From Nocardiopsis prasina DSM 43845 (GTDB lineage Bacteria > Actinomycetota > Actinomycetes > Streptosporangiales > Streptosporangiaceae): 44,406 nt of DNA. Below the pieces are notes generated by a model, which saw only the letters and a program-made list of their open reading frames with translations, had not been told where the DNA came from and searched no databases. The DNA lies in NCBI RefSeq assembly GCF_000341265.1, contig NZ_ANAE01000194.1, forward strand, positions 28,867 to 73,272, read 5' to 3'. Every line of letters begins with the position of its first letter. Within the stretch, counting starts at the first letter, position 1. The position numbers and the translations under genes were made by a program. This document shows, one piece after another, positions 16,242 to 23,931 of the stretch.

Positions 16242-16848
16242 GCGCGTTCACTCCGTTCCCGTGGGCCGGGCCGCGCGGGGTCCGTGCCCTGGCCCTCGGC
16301 TCGGTCGCCACAGCGTGCCGAGGCTTCCGTGCCTGACGTCCGTGCTCCGTTCTGTCACTCACCACGGACCCCGTCCACTGCTTTTCCGACGGATCGCCCC
16401 CGCCCTCCGCACGGAAGGGGGGAAGGTGAATGTCACCTTCGGGTGAGGTCTGGTGGAACGGCGTTCGGGTCGACCACTTGGTCCAGTCCGTGAGCGGCAG
16501 ACCGGTCCCGCGCGGCGATGATCATCGGCCCTGTTCGGGCTGCCGTACCTGCGGCACGACCACCAGTACCAGTGCCCGCGCCTCCGTCTCTGGGCCCTTC
16601 CACTGGTACGGGTGTCCATCCGCACCCTCTGGTAACAGGGATCTTGACGAGGGGTGACAACCTCTTTACCGTCCTCGGTACTGGGTGGACGGCGGCTCCC
16701 GAAACCCACGGGAACGTCCCCGGGCAACCCCCGTCCGGGCTCACGGAAATAACCGGCCGTGAGTGCGTTCCACCCGCCCTGGTCCGGAGACGGTCCGGGT
16801 CACCCCGCTACGGCCCCCAGGGTCGTGACCCAGCAGAAGGGCTCCCTC
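16242..16848. other. 607-base divergent intergenic region with several palindromes
   Basis: No coding frame is convincing here. GAAGGTGA (16422-16429) and TCACCTTC (16433-16440) form a perfect 8-bp-arm palindrome with a 3-base centre. GACCA-CT-TGGTC lies at 16472-16483. GTACCAGTG (16566-16574) and CACTGGTAC (16601-16609) form a wider inverted repeat. These are candidate operators for the LPMO or for the DUF4037 gene. The sites do not match the DasR consensus closely enough to name it. Confidence 0.5.
16644..16672 (+). promoter_or_regulatory. Promoter of the LPMO gene
   Basis: TTGACG (16644-16649), 17 bases and TACCGT (16667-16672) fit a housekeeping sigma promoter well. Start of transcription would be near 16680, giving a leader of about 170 bases before the LPMO ATG. 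The spacer contains GAGG and CCTC as a short inverted repeat. Confidence 0.55.
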
Positions 16849-17373
16849 ATGAGCATCAGCAGCAAGATCCGCTCGACCGCGGCCGTCGGTGCCGCCACCG
16901 CCCTGGCCTTCACGTTGATGCCCGCGGGCACCGCCAGCGCCCACGGCTACATCAACAACCCGCCCAGCCGCCAGGCGCAGTGCGCCGCCGGAACGGTCTC
17001 CTGTGGGCCGATCCAGTGGGAGCCGCAGAGCGTCGAGGGCCCCAAGGGTCTGATGAGCTGTTCCGGAGGCAACGCCGCCTTCTCCGAGCTGGACGACGAC
17101 AACTACGGCTGGGACGTCACCCCGGTCGGCAACTCCGTCACCTTCGACTGGACGATCACCGCGCGGCACTCGACCAGCACGTGGGAATACTTCATCGACG
17201 GTCAGCAGATCGAGAGCATCGACGACGGCGGTGCGCAGCCGCCGGCGAACTTCTCCCACACCATCGACCTCTCCGGCTACAGCGGTGAGCAGACGGTGCT
17301 GGCCCGCTGGAACGTGGCCGACACCCCGATGGCCTTCTACGTCTGCGTCGACCTCAACGTCGGCGCCGCGTAG
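16849..17373 (+). CDS. Secreted AA10 lytic polysaccharide monooxygenase
   Basis: The 174-residue precursor has a signal peptide (basic SSKIRST, hydrophobic AAVGAATALAFTLMP, ASA cleavage). It exposes His32 as the new N-terminus (HGYINNPPSRQAQC). His32 and His107 (TARHSTSTWEYF) form the copper histidine brace, and Phe163 in MAFYVC is the axial aromatic. The length of the mature enzyme (143 residues) is short for AA10, and no carbohydrate-binding module is present. It cleaves chitin or cellulose oxidatively outside the cell; the AA10 type does not decide the substrate. ATG 16849 follows AGAAGGG; a longer frame from 16759 lacks a signal. A strong hairpin ends the gene, so it is monocistronic. Confidence 0.93.
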   Translation: MSISSKIRSTAAVGAATALAFTLMPAGTASAHGYINNPPSRQAQCAAGTVSCGPIQWEPQSVEGPKGLMSCSGGNAAFSELDDDNYGWDVTPVGNSVTFDWTITARHSTSTWEYFIDGQQIESIDDGGAQPPANFSHTIDLSGYSGEQTVLARWNVADTPMAFYVCVDLNVGAA

Positions 17374-17395
17374 GCACGTGGAGGATCACCTCCGT

Positions 17396-17429
17396 ACGCC
17401 GTGACGCCCCGCCCCGGGCGTCACGGCGT
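17396..17429 (+). terminator. Terminator of the LPMO gene
   Basis: ACGCCGTGACGCCC (17396-17409) pairs perfectly with GGGCGTCACGGCGT (17416-17429) around a 6-base loop. The 14-bp stem starts 23 bases after the stop codon. Confidence 0.8.
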
Positions 17430-17591
17430 TCCGCCCCGGTCCGGCCCAGCGCCGGCCCGGGGCGTCCCCGTTCACGGGACCGGGTTCCGGTTGGCCGGAG
17501 GTGGCCGTTTTCCACCCGGGTGGTGCTCGTGCCCGGATTCGTCGGGGCGGTTATGGGAACATGCGACGGGTCAGGACACACGTACTCGTGG

Positions 17592-18464
17592 ATGGACCCT
17601 CGCATGGGACACCCCCTCCAGCCGACCCCGCCAGGCCACTCCGGCCACCAGGGGCAGCCCCCGTTCGGGCAGCAGGGCCCACCGGGTCAGCCGCCGCCCC
17701 GGCCGCCTTACCCCCAGGGCCCGCCCGGCCACCCCGGAGCTCCGTCGAACCCGCCCCCGCCCGGACCTCCCGGCCACCCGGGCTTCCCGGGTGTTCCTGA
17801 CCAGCCCCCGGCGTCCCGACGTCGGCCCCGAACCGCACTCACGGTGGCACTCACCGCCGCCGTCACGCTCGCCGTGGCGGGCGCCCTCACGTGGGTGGTC
17901 ACCGCCACCACCGCCTCCTCCGCGCGGATCAGTCCCGCGAGCGGGCTGCCGACTGACGACCCCTGCGCGGTCCTCAGCGACCGAACCCTCGCGTCGATGG
18001 ACGGTGAGGCCAGATACGGGGGAGCGAGTTCCTACTCCAGCGGCTGCGACTGGAGAGTCACTCTGGCGGGGGAGGAGAGGATCTCCCTCCACTTCCGTCG
18101 TTCCGTGCCGTTCTCCGCGGCGGACGCCGCCCTGCTCCGTGAACGTGACCCGCAGGCGGAGGAGTTGCCCACTGATGCTCGGGAGCTCTACGAGTCGACC
18201 GTCGAAGGGGCCTCCGAACGCGCGCGGAGCGAGGCCGCGCAGTCGCGGGACCGACCGCTGAGGTTCGGCGACGAGAGCACGTTGGTCCTCGCCGACTTCC
18301 CCACCGGTTCCGGCGACTCTCACGAGCAGGTGGTGGCACTGGTCGTCCGGGAGGGACGCCTTGTCAGCGAGGTCACCCTCAACCTGGGCTCCACCGTCGA
18401 CGACATCGATCTGAACGAGGCCGAGGAGCTTCTCGCCGACGTGGCAGCCGACGCCTTCGGTTGA
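17592..18464 (+). CDS. Pro/Gly-rich single-pass membrane protein, extracytoplasmic domain
   Basis: The 290-residue product has a Pro/Gly/Gln-rich cytoplasmic head (about 1-80) and a basic stop SRRRPRTA. One membrane helix follows, ALTVALTAAVTLAVAGALTWVV. The extracytoplasmic domain of about 180 residues has DDPCAVL and SGCDWRV, a cysteine pair resembling the pattern of DUF3558-type lipoproteins. I place the start at ATG 17592. ATG 17553 (13 codons earlier) is also open and neither has a clear ribosome site. The next gene has the same layout, so the two are diverged paralogues. The function is unknown; surface sensing or a cell-envelope role would fit. Confidence 0.7.
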   Translation: MDPRMGHPLQPTPPGHSGHQGQPPFGQQGPPGQPPPRPPYPQGPPGHPGAPSNPPPPGPPGHPGFPGVPDQPPASRRRPRTALTVALTAAVTLAVAGALTWVVTATTASSARISPASGLPTDDPCAVLSDRTLASMDGEARYGGASSYSSGCDWRVTLAGEERISLHFRRSVPFSAADAALLRERDPQAEELPTDARELYESTVEGASERARSEAAQSRDRPLRFGDESTLVLADFPTGSGDSHEQVVALVVREGRLVSEVTLNLGSTVDDIDLNEAEELLADVAADAFG

Positions 18465-18513
18465 TCCCCTTCCCCCAGGCGCGCGGGCGTCGCACAGAAA
18501 CAGGAGGTCAGCC

Positions 18514-19281
18514 GTGTACAACGGCCCCCCACAGCAGTTCCCCCCACAGCACGACGGGTCCGGAACCCCAGGCCAGGCTCCCCGAGCGCAGGAACCCGAA
18601 GGGTCACCCCCCGCCGCCCGGACCCCAGCTTCGGGGTCGCCACCCGGACGGCGCGGCACCGGGCGCGTCATCGCGATCACCGCGGCGGTGACACTCGCGA
18701 TCTACGGCCTGGTCGTCGGCGGCGTGTGGGCGGTGACCTCCTCCTCGGGCTCCCACCACGCCGGTCCGTCGCTCGAAGGTCTGGACCTGGACCCGTGCTC
18801 GGCGCCCGGCAGTTCGGACCTGCGTTCCCTCAACGCCGTCCTGGCCTCCGCCTCGTACTCTGAGGCGGGCACGGCGTGTTGGTGGAGCACGGAGTTCGCG
18901 AACGGGTCCCCGGGGTCGCTCCGGGTCACCTACAGCGTCCCCGAGAACGAGGAGGGGGAGAGGACCCGCGACCCGTCCGACACGGCCAGGAGATTCGCGG
19001 AGGAGCGGGGCAAGCTGGTCGACGGCGTGGACGCCCCACGGGGTTTCGAGATCCTGGAGGGGCGTGACCTCGACCTGGGAGACGAGTCCTTCGTCTCCCA
19101 CTACCTCGCGGGCACCGACGGGCAGGGCAGTAACGCGACGGTGCTCGTCCGGAACGCGGAGTACCTGGTCGAGATCAGGGTCCTGGAGGCCGGGGAGGAC
19201 AGGAGCGGCCGGGTCGACTTCACCGTCGGCGAGGAGGTGATCATCTCGATCGCCGAAGGTGCCGTGAGCCGTCTGGGGTGA
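18514..19281 (+). CDS. Pro-rich single-pass membrane protein, paralogue of the upstream gene
   Basis: The 255-residue product has a Pro/Gln-rich head and a basic GRRGTGR. One membrane helix (VIAITAAVTLAIYGLVVGGVWAV) is followed by an external domain with LDPCSAP and GTACWWST. These two cysteines sit where the upstream gene has its pair. The GTG at 18514 follows CAGGAGGT. The two genes lie 49 bases apart in one orientation and look like an operon made by duplication. The external domains are acidic and have a predicted alternation of strands (LRVTYSVPENE, ATVLVRNAEYLVEIRVLE). No known family is recognised with confidence. Confidence 0.75.
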   Translation: MYNGPPQQFPPQHDGSGTPGQAPRAQEPEGSPPAARTPASGSPPGRRGTGRVIAITAAVTLAIYGLVVGGVWAVTSSSGSHHAGPSLEGLDLDPCSAPGSSDLRSLNAVLASASYSEAGTACWWSTEFANGSPGSLRVTYSVPENEEGERTRDPSDTARRFAEERGKLVDGVDAPRGFEILEGRDLDLGDESFVSHYLAGTDGQGSNATVLVRNAEYLVEIRVLEAGEDRSGRVDFTVGEEVIISIAEGAVSRLG

Positions 19282-19316
19282 CCCCGGCACGCGGCGGCCG
19301 TCTATCCCGCGGCCGT

Positions 19317-20777
19317 CTACCGGGCCGCTGCCGTCGTCACCGGACGCACGCGCTGCCCCGTGCCCGCCCCGATCTCCGGGCGGCGGTCGACGCAGCGCGT
19401 GCGGTCCTCGAACGCCTTCGCGTAGCGCAGCAGCTCCACGTCCCGGTAGTGGTCCGCGGAGAGCTGGAAACCCACCGGGAGCCCGGACGTGGTGAACCCC
19501 GCCGGGAGCGCCAGGACGGGCAGCCCGGTAGCGGAGAGCGCGCACGCCGAACGCATCCAGTCCAGGTAGGTCGTGGACTCCACTCCGTTGATCGCGGTCG
19601 GGTAGCGCAGCCGGGCGTCGAAGGGCAGCACCTGGGCGGCGGGGCTGACCAGGAGGTCGTGGCGGGTGTGGAAGGCTCGGACGGCGGCGGCCAGCCGGGT
19701 CCGCGCGGCCGTGGCGTCGATGATCTCCCGTGCGCTCAGCGCCCATCCGGCCTCGACGTTCCAGACCACCTCGGGCTTGATCATCTCCGGCAGATCGCGC
19801 ACCACGGGCCCGAGAGCGGCGGCGAAGTCGAGGGCTCGGGTGGTGCGGAAGACCTCGTCCGCCCCGCTGAGGTCCGGAGCGGCCTCCTCGACGATGGCCC
19901 CCGCCTCCTCGAAGACGCGCAGCCGTCCCTCCAGGACCTCCAGCACCTCCGGTTCCACGGGCAGGCCCAGCCCGAGGTCCGGGCTCCAGGCGACCCGTAC
20001 CCCGCGCAGGTCCCCGAGCAGCGGCCCGGCGAAGTCGGTTCCGGTGACCGGTGCCGGGGGTTGGACCCGGGGCGAGGGCCCGGCGACCGCGGACATGAAC
20101 AGGGCGATGTCGGACACCTCGCGGGCCATCGGGCCGGTGCGGGTCAGCCACGCCCAGTCGTCGCTCGCCGACGGCGCCGGGATCACCCCGTGGGAGGGCC
20201 GCAGCCCCACCACACCGCAGAACGACGCGGGGATGCGCAGCGATCCACCCATGTCCGACCCCTCGCCCAGGGGCTGGATCCCGCTTGCCACGGCTGCGGC
20301 CAGGCCACCGGACGAGCCGCCCGCGCTCAGCTCCGGGGCGTAGGGGTTGGTGGTCGTGCCGAAGACCTCGTTGAAGGTGTGCGAACCGGCGCCGAACTCC
20401 GGGACGTTGCTCTTGCCCGTGGAGACGACGCCCGCGCCCCTCAACCTGGAGATGACGGCGTCGTCCTCGGGGGGCACGTGGTCGGCGAGGAGCCGCGAGC
20501 CGCTGGTGCTGCGCATCCCGGCCACCGCGTGGGTGTCCTTGTGGGTCATCGGCAACCCGTGCAACGGAGGAAGCGCGGCGCCGGACACGGTGCGCTGATC
20601 AGCGGCCGCGGCGGCGGCCCGGGCCCGTTCCGGATCCAGGGTGACCACGGCGTTGACTGCCGGATTCACCTCCTCGATCCGTTCCAGGTGGGCGTCGAGT
20701 GCCTCCCGCGCGGAGACCTCGCGGCGGCGGATCGCCGCCACCAGGGTGGTCGCGGACATCAGCTGGATCTCGTTCAT
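19317..20777 (-). CDS. Amidase signature family enzyme
   Basis: The 486-residue protein carries the Ser-cisSer-Lys triad region. HGLPMTHKD holds the catalytic Lys. SAGGSSGGLAAAVASG contains the Ser-rich signature with the cis-Ser. GSDMGGSLRIPASFCGVVGLRPSHG supplies the nucleophilic Ser. Length fits the family (GatA-like or aryl/acylamidases). No GatB or GatC neighbours occur, so it is a stand-alone amidase, not the transamidosome. ATG 20777 has a poor ribosome site. It is divergent from an M20 amidohydrolase across 167 bases, and the pair could act on the same amide or acylated amino acid; that is an inference. Confidence 0.92.
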   Translation of the reverse strand: MNEIQLMSATTLVAAIRRREVSAREALDAHLERIEEVNPAVNAVVTLDPERARAAAAAADQRTVSGAALPPLHGLPMTHKDTHAVAGMRSTSGSRLLADHVPPEDDAVISRLRGAGVVSTGKSNVPEFGAGSHTFNEVFGTTTNPYAPELSAGGSSGGLAAAVASGIQPLGEGSDMGGSLRIPASFCGVVGLRPSHGVIPAPSASDDWAWLTRTGPMAREVSDIALFMSAVAGPSPRVQPPAPVTGTDFAGPLLGDLRGVRVAWSPDLGLGLPVEPEVLEVLEGRLRVFEEAGAIVEEAAPDLSGADEVFRTTRALDFAAALGPVVRDLPEMIKPEVVWNVEAGWALSAREIIDATAARTRLAAAVRAFHTRHDLLVSPAAQVLPFDARLRYPTAINGVESTTYLDWMRSACALSATGLPVLALPAGFTTSGLPVGFQLSADHYRDVELLRYAKAFEDRTRCVDRRPEIGAGTGQRVRPVTTAAAR

Positions 20778-20944
20778 GGTGGGGCGCTGGCTCCTTCTGC
20801 GGTCTCCGCCGGTTCAGTGGCGCCCCAGTCTCCGTTGCGGGCCGCACGTTCCGGAACCTCCCCTCTGTGGATTCGTCCTGGTTTTTCGGGAAACGACCAC
20901 ACGGGGGCTCACTCCCGCCCCCGACCGCGAAGGAAGGCCTCCGC

Positions 20945-22174
20945 ATGACCAGCCCGACCGACACCGTCCTGTCCGGACTCGACACCGGGCGCGCACACCG
21001 GATCTACCGGCACCTGCACGCCCACCCCGAACTCTCCATGCGGGAGTACGCCACCGCGGACTTCGTCGCGGCCGAACTGGACGACCTCGGAATCGGGAAC
21101 TTCCGTTGCGGCGGCACCGGCGTGGTCGGCGTCCTCCGCAACGGAGAGGGGCCGGTGGTGGCCTTCCGCGCCGACACGGACGGGCTGCCCATCGCCGAGG
21201 ACACCGGGCTCGAGTACGCCAGCAGTGCCACCGGAACGCTGGAGGACGGCACCACGGTGCCGGTCATGCACGGCTGCGGGCACGACACCCACGTCACGTC
21301 CCTGCTGACCGCCGCCCGCGCGCTGGCGTCCCACCCGGAAGCCTGGTCCGGGACCCTCGTGCTGGTCTTCCAACCCGGCGAGGAGGTCGCGGCCGGTGCG
21401 CGGGCGATGGTCGACGACGGCCTGTGGGAGCGCGCTCCCGTCCCCGAGGTCGTCCTGGGCCAGCACGTCATGCCGCTCCGGGCCGGGACCGTCAACATCT
21501 CCCACGGGGTCGCGATGGCCATGGCCGACGCCCTGCGGGTGACGGTGTACGGCAAGCAGTCCCACGGGTCGCGGCCGCAGTCCTCCATCGACCCGATCGT
21601 CCTCGGGGCACACATGATCGCCCGATTGCAGACGATCGTCTCCCGCGAACTCGACCCGCGCACCCCGGCCGTGGTCACCTCGGGGACCTTCCACGCGGGC
21701 CTGAAGGAGAACATCATCCCGGACCGCGCGGAGTTCACCCTGAACATCCGCACGTTCGAACCCGAGGTCCGCGAGCAGGTGCTCTCCGCCGTGCGGCGGA
21801 TCGTCTCCGGTGAGGCCGCGGTCTCGGGAGCTCCGGAGCCGCTGGTCGAGGAGGTCTACGCGTTCCCGAGCTGCCACAACGACCCGGCCCAGGCCGCACG
21901 CGTCGAGACGGCGCTCAGGGCCGAACTGGGGGAGGGGAACGTGTCCGTCTCCGAACCGGTGATGGGCAGCGAGGACTTCGGCCACCTGGCGGAGGCCATC
22001 GGGGTGCCCTCGGTCTTCTGGATGTTCGGGGGGTTCGACCTGGCCCCGGGCGAGGAGGCCCCGGTCAACCACTCCCCGCACTTCGGCCCGGTCATGGAAC
22101 CGACGCTCACCACCGGAACCCGGGCCGCCGTCGCCGGAATCCTGGCCTACCTCGGAACCGATCCACGAGGCTGA
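20945..22174 (+). CDS. M20D family amidohydrolase (hippurate/IAA-amino-acid hydrolase-like)
   Basis: The 409-residue protein has the M20D layout. The HLHAHPELS metal-site entry is followed by [24 protein letters not shown] with metal-binding Cys and His, and [11 protein letters not shown] with the acid/base Glu pair. A dimerisation domain has [15 protein letters not shown], and [10 protein letters not shown] and NHSPHF complete the metal site. Such enzymes release amino acids from N-acyl or N-benzoyl amides. ATG 20945 follows GAAGGAAGG. The divergent amidase suggests related substrates. A hairpin beyond the stop separates it from tRNA-Pro. Confidence 0.93.
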   Translation: MTSPTDTVLSGLDTGRAHRIYRHLHAHPELSMREYATADFVAAELDDLGIGNFRCGGTGVVGVLRNGEGPVVAFRADTDGLPIAEDTGLEYASSATGTLEDGTTVPVMHGCGHDTHVTSLLTAARALASHPEAWSGTLVLVFQPGEEVAAGARAMVDDGLWERAPVPEVVLGQHVMPLRAGTVNISHGVAMAMADALRVTVYGKQSHGSRPQSSIDPIVLGAHMIARLQTIVSRELDPRTPAVVTSGTFHAGLKENIIPDRAEFTLNIRTFEPEVREQVLSAVRRIVSGEAAVSGAPEPLVEEVYAFPSCHNDPAQAARVETALRAELGEGNVSVSEPVMGSEDFGHLAEAIGVPSVFWMFGGFDLAPGEEAPVNHSPHFGPVMEPTLTTGTRAAVAGILAYLGTDPRG

Positions 22175-22210
22175 CGGGCGCTCCGGACGGCGGACCCACC
22201 TCGGACACGA

Positions 22211-22240
22211 CGAAGGCCGGTCCCGTGGGACCGGCCTTCG
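22211..22240. terminator. Bidirectional terminator between M20 gene and tRNA-Pro
   Basis: CGAAGGCCGGTCCC (22211-22224) and GGGACCGGCCTTCG (22227-22240) form a 14-bp perfect stem with a 2-base loop as drawn. It serves the plus-strand hydrolase and the minus-strand tRNA. Confidence 0.8.
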
Positions 22241-22247
22241 TGCTCTG

Positions 22248-22321
22248 TCGGGGTGGCGGGATTTGAACCCACGACCTCTTCGTCCCGAACGAAGCGCGCT
22301 GCCAAGCTGCGCTACACCCCG
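22248..22321 (-). tRNA. tRNA-Pro(CGG)
   Basis: The 74-base gene folds canonically. The acceptor is CGGGGTG/CACCCCG with discriminator A, and the D arm GCGC/GCGC has loop AGCTTGGCA. The anticodon stem CTTCG/CGAAG has loop TTCGGGA, so the anticodon is CGG, and the T arm GTGGG/CCCGC has loop TTCAAAT. CCA is not encoded. Confidence 0.97.
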
Positions 22322-22395
22322 AAGCAACGTCCCCAAGTCTAGCGGACTCGGGGAGTGCTTGGGTAATTCGATTCGGGCGGAGGCGGACCCGCTGG

Positions 22396-23316
22396 TCAGG
22401 GGCGGGGGACCAGGTCCAGGAGCGAGGCCTCCGGGCGGCAGCAGAACCGCACCGGGGCGTACGGGGACGTGCCCAGGCCGCCGGACACGTGCAGCCACGC
22501 GTCGCCGTACTCGTTGAGGCCCCACGCGCGCCTGCGGTCGATACCGCAGTTGGTGACCAGCGTCCCGTAGAACGGCAGGCACAGCTGCCCGCCGTGCGTG
22601 TGTCCGGCGAGCAGCAGCTGGTACCCGTCGGCCTCGAAGCGGTCCAGGTTCGAGGGCTCGGGTGAGTGCAGCACACCCAGCCTGATGTCGGCCAGCGGGT
22701 CGGCCGGACCGGCGACGTCGTCGTAGCGGTCCAGCTTGATGTGCGAGTCGTGCACCCCGGCCAGGGCCACGTCGAGCCCGTTGGCCTTCAGCGAGCCCTT
22801 GTGGTTGTTCAGGTCCAACCAGCCCGAGGCCGACATCGACGCGCCCAGCTCACGCCAGGGCAGGTCCGGCGCCCGGCGCTTGCGGTAGTCCGTCTTGCTG
22901 GTCCGCCACAGGTAGCGCGCCGGGTTCTTCAACTGCGGGGAGAACAGGTCGTTGGACCCGTACACGAAGGCGCCCGGACGGTCCAGGAGCGGCCCCAGGG
23001 CGTCGATGAACGGCCCCACCGCGTCGGGGTGGGCCAGCGAGTCCCCGGTGTTGATCACCAGGTCGGGCTCGTAGGCCTCCAGTCCCCGGATCCAGTCGAT
23101 CAGCATCTTCCGCCCGGGCGTCAGGTGCGCGTCGGACAGGTGCAGCACACGCAGTCGGGGGCTGCCCGGGGGCAGCAGCGGCAGCTCGTAGCGGCGCAGC
23201 CGGAACCAGTTGCGTTCGATGACCGAGGCGTATCCCAGCCCGGCCACACCGACCGCCCCGGTGATCGCTGCCGCGCGCCCGATCCGGCGCAGGAGTGGTC
23301 TGTTGTCGGCGCCCAT
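22396..23316 (-). CDS. Membrane-anchored metallophosphoesterase
   Basis: The 306-residue protein starts with a short basic head and one hydrophobic helix ([19 protein letters not shown]). The calcineurin-like phosphoesterase motifs follow: LSDAHL, NTGDSL, GSNDLF (in place of GNHD), LHSPEP and AGHTHGGQL. All metal-binding positions are kept apart from the common Ser in GSND. It is the counterpart of M. tuberculosis Rv3683, next to PonA2. It likely hydrolyses a phosphodiester at the membrane; the substrate is unknown. ATG 23316 follows AAGGAGG. It diverges from the YqeY-like gene. Confidence 0.92.
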   Translation of the reverse strand: MGADNRPLLRRIGRAAAITGAVGVAGLGYASVIERNWFRLRRYELPLLPPGSPRLRVLHLSDAHLTPGRKMLIDWIRGLEAYEPDLVINTGDSLAHPDAVGPFIDALGPLLDRPGAFVYGSNDLFSPQLKNPARYLWRTSKTDYRKRRAPDLPWRELGASMSASGWLDLNNHKGSLKANGLDVALAGVHDSHIKLDRYDDVAGPADPLADIRLGVLHSPEPSNLDRFEADGYQLLLAGHTHGGQLCLPFYGTLVTNCGIDRRRAWGLNEYGDAWLHVSGGLGTSPYAPVRFCCRPEASLLDLVPRP

Positions 23317-23401
23317 CCGGCCCTCCTTCGTCGAGTACCGATCGTCTCAGATCCGGGGTGCCCCGCGCGCAAACCGTTGGTGGGCGTGGCCGGGGCGGCC
23401 G

Positions 23402-23407
23402 TAGGAT
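23402..23407 (+). promoter_or_regulatory. Leaderless -10 element of the YqeY-like gene
   Basis: TAGGAT ends six bases before ATG 23414, placing the transcription start at the A of the start codon. No ribosome site is present, consistent with a leaderless mRNA. Confidence 0.6.
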
Positions 23408-23413
23408 CGGGCC

Positions 23414-23866
23414 ATGTCCGAACTCAAAGCCCGTCTCAAGACCGACCTGACCACCGCCATGAAGGCGAAGGACAAGGTCCGCACCGCCACCCTGCGCATG
23501 GTGCTCACCACCATCGCCACCGAGGAGTCCGCGGGCTCCTCGCAGCGGGCGCTCGGCGACGACGAGGTCACCAAGCTCCTCATCCGCGAGGCCAAGAAGC
23601 GTCGCGAGGCCGCCGAGGCCTTCGACAAGGGCGACCGCCCCGAGGCCGCCGCCAACGAGCGGGCCGAGAGCGAGGTCCTGTCGGACTACCTCCCCAAGCC
23701 CCTCACCGACGACGAGCTCTCCCAGCTGGTCACGGCCGCGGTCGCCGAGACCAGCGCCTCCGGGATGAAGGAGATGGGCAAGGTCATGAAGATCGTCAAC
23801 GCCCAGATCGCCGGGCGTGCCGACGGCGCCCGTGTGGCCGCCGAGGTCAAGCGCCAGCTGGCCTAG
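23414..23866 (+). CDS. GatB/YqeY domain protein
   Basis: The 150-residue protein has the YqeY helical domain: LKTDLTTAMKAKDKVRTATLRMVLTTI, then KLLIREAKKRREAAEAFDKGDRPE and a C-terminal GMKEMGKVMKIVNAQIAGRADG-x-x-V segment. YqeY is homologous to the C-terminal tRNA-binding part of GatB. Stand-alone members may touch tRNA-dependent amidation or tRNA binding; their function is not settled. It diverges from the phosphoesterase and is followed by an unusually strong terminator shared with the convergent penicillin-binding protein gene. The start ATG 23414 is leaderless. Confidence 0.93.
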   Translation: MSELKARLKTDLTTAMKAKDKVRTATLRMVLTTIATEESAGSSQRALGDDEVTKLLIREAKKRREAAEAFDKGDRPEAAANERAESEVLSDYLPKPLTDDELSQLVTAAVAETSASGMKEMGKVMKIVNAQIAGRADGARVAAEVKRQLA

Positions 23867-23880
23867 GGCCCCGGAACGAC

Positions 23881-23917
23881 GAGGGGGCGGCGGTGACCAG
23901 GTCACCGCCGCCCCCTC
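23881..23917. terminator. Strong bidirectional terminator
   Basis: The arms at 23881-23897 and 23901-23917 are perfectly complementary over 17 bp with a 3-base loop. It lies between the stop of the YqeY-like gene (23866) and the stop of the convergent PBP gene (23932). Confidence 0.85.
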
Positions 23918-23931
23918 CGTGCTGCTCGGGG

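Noticed and set aside
16566-16609. DasR operator before the LPMO gene
   Set aside because: ACCAGT and ACTGGT elements occur, but they do not form the compact 16-bp DasR palindrome; they are 26 bases apart.
19278-20948. 556-codon plus frame opposite the amidase
   Set aside because: It is the antisense shadow of the amidase, with Gly/Arg/His-rich repeats and no ribosome site.
22666-22700. Metal-site defect in the phosphoesterase (GSND instead of GNHD)
   Set aside because: The substitution lies elsewhere in the protein (FVYGSNDLF) and I believe it is usual for this actinobacterial subgroup, so it is not a sign of decay.
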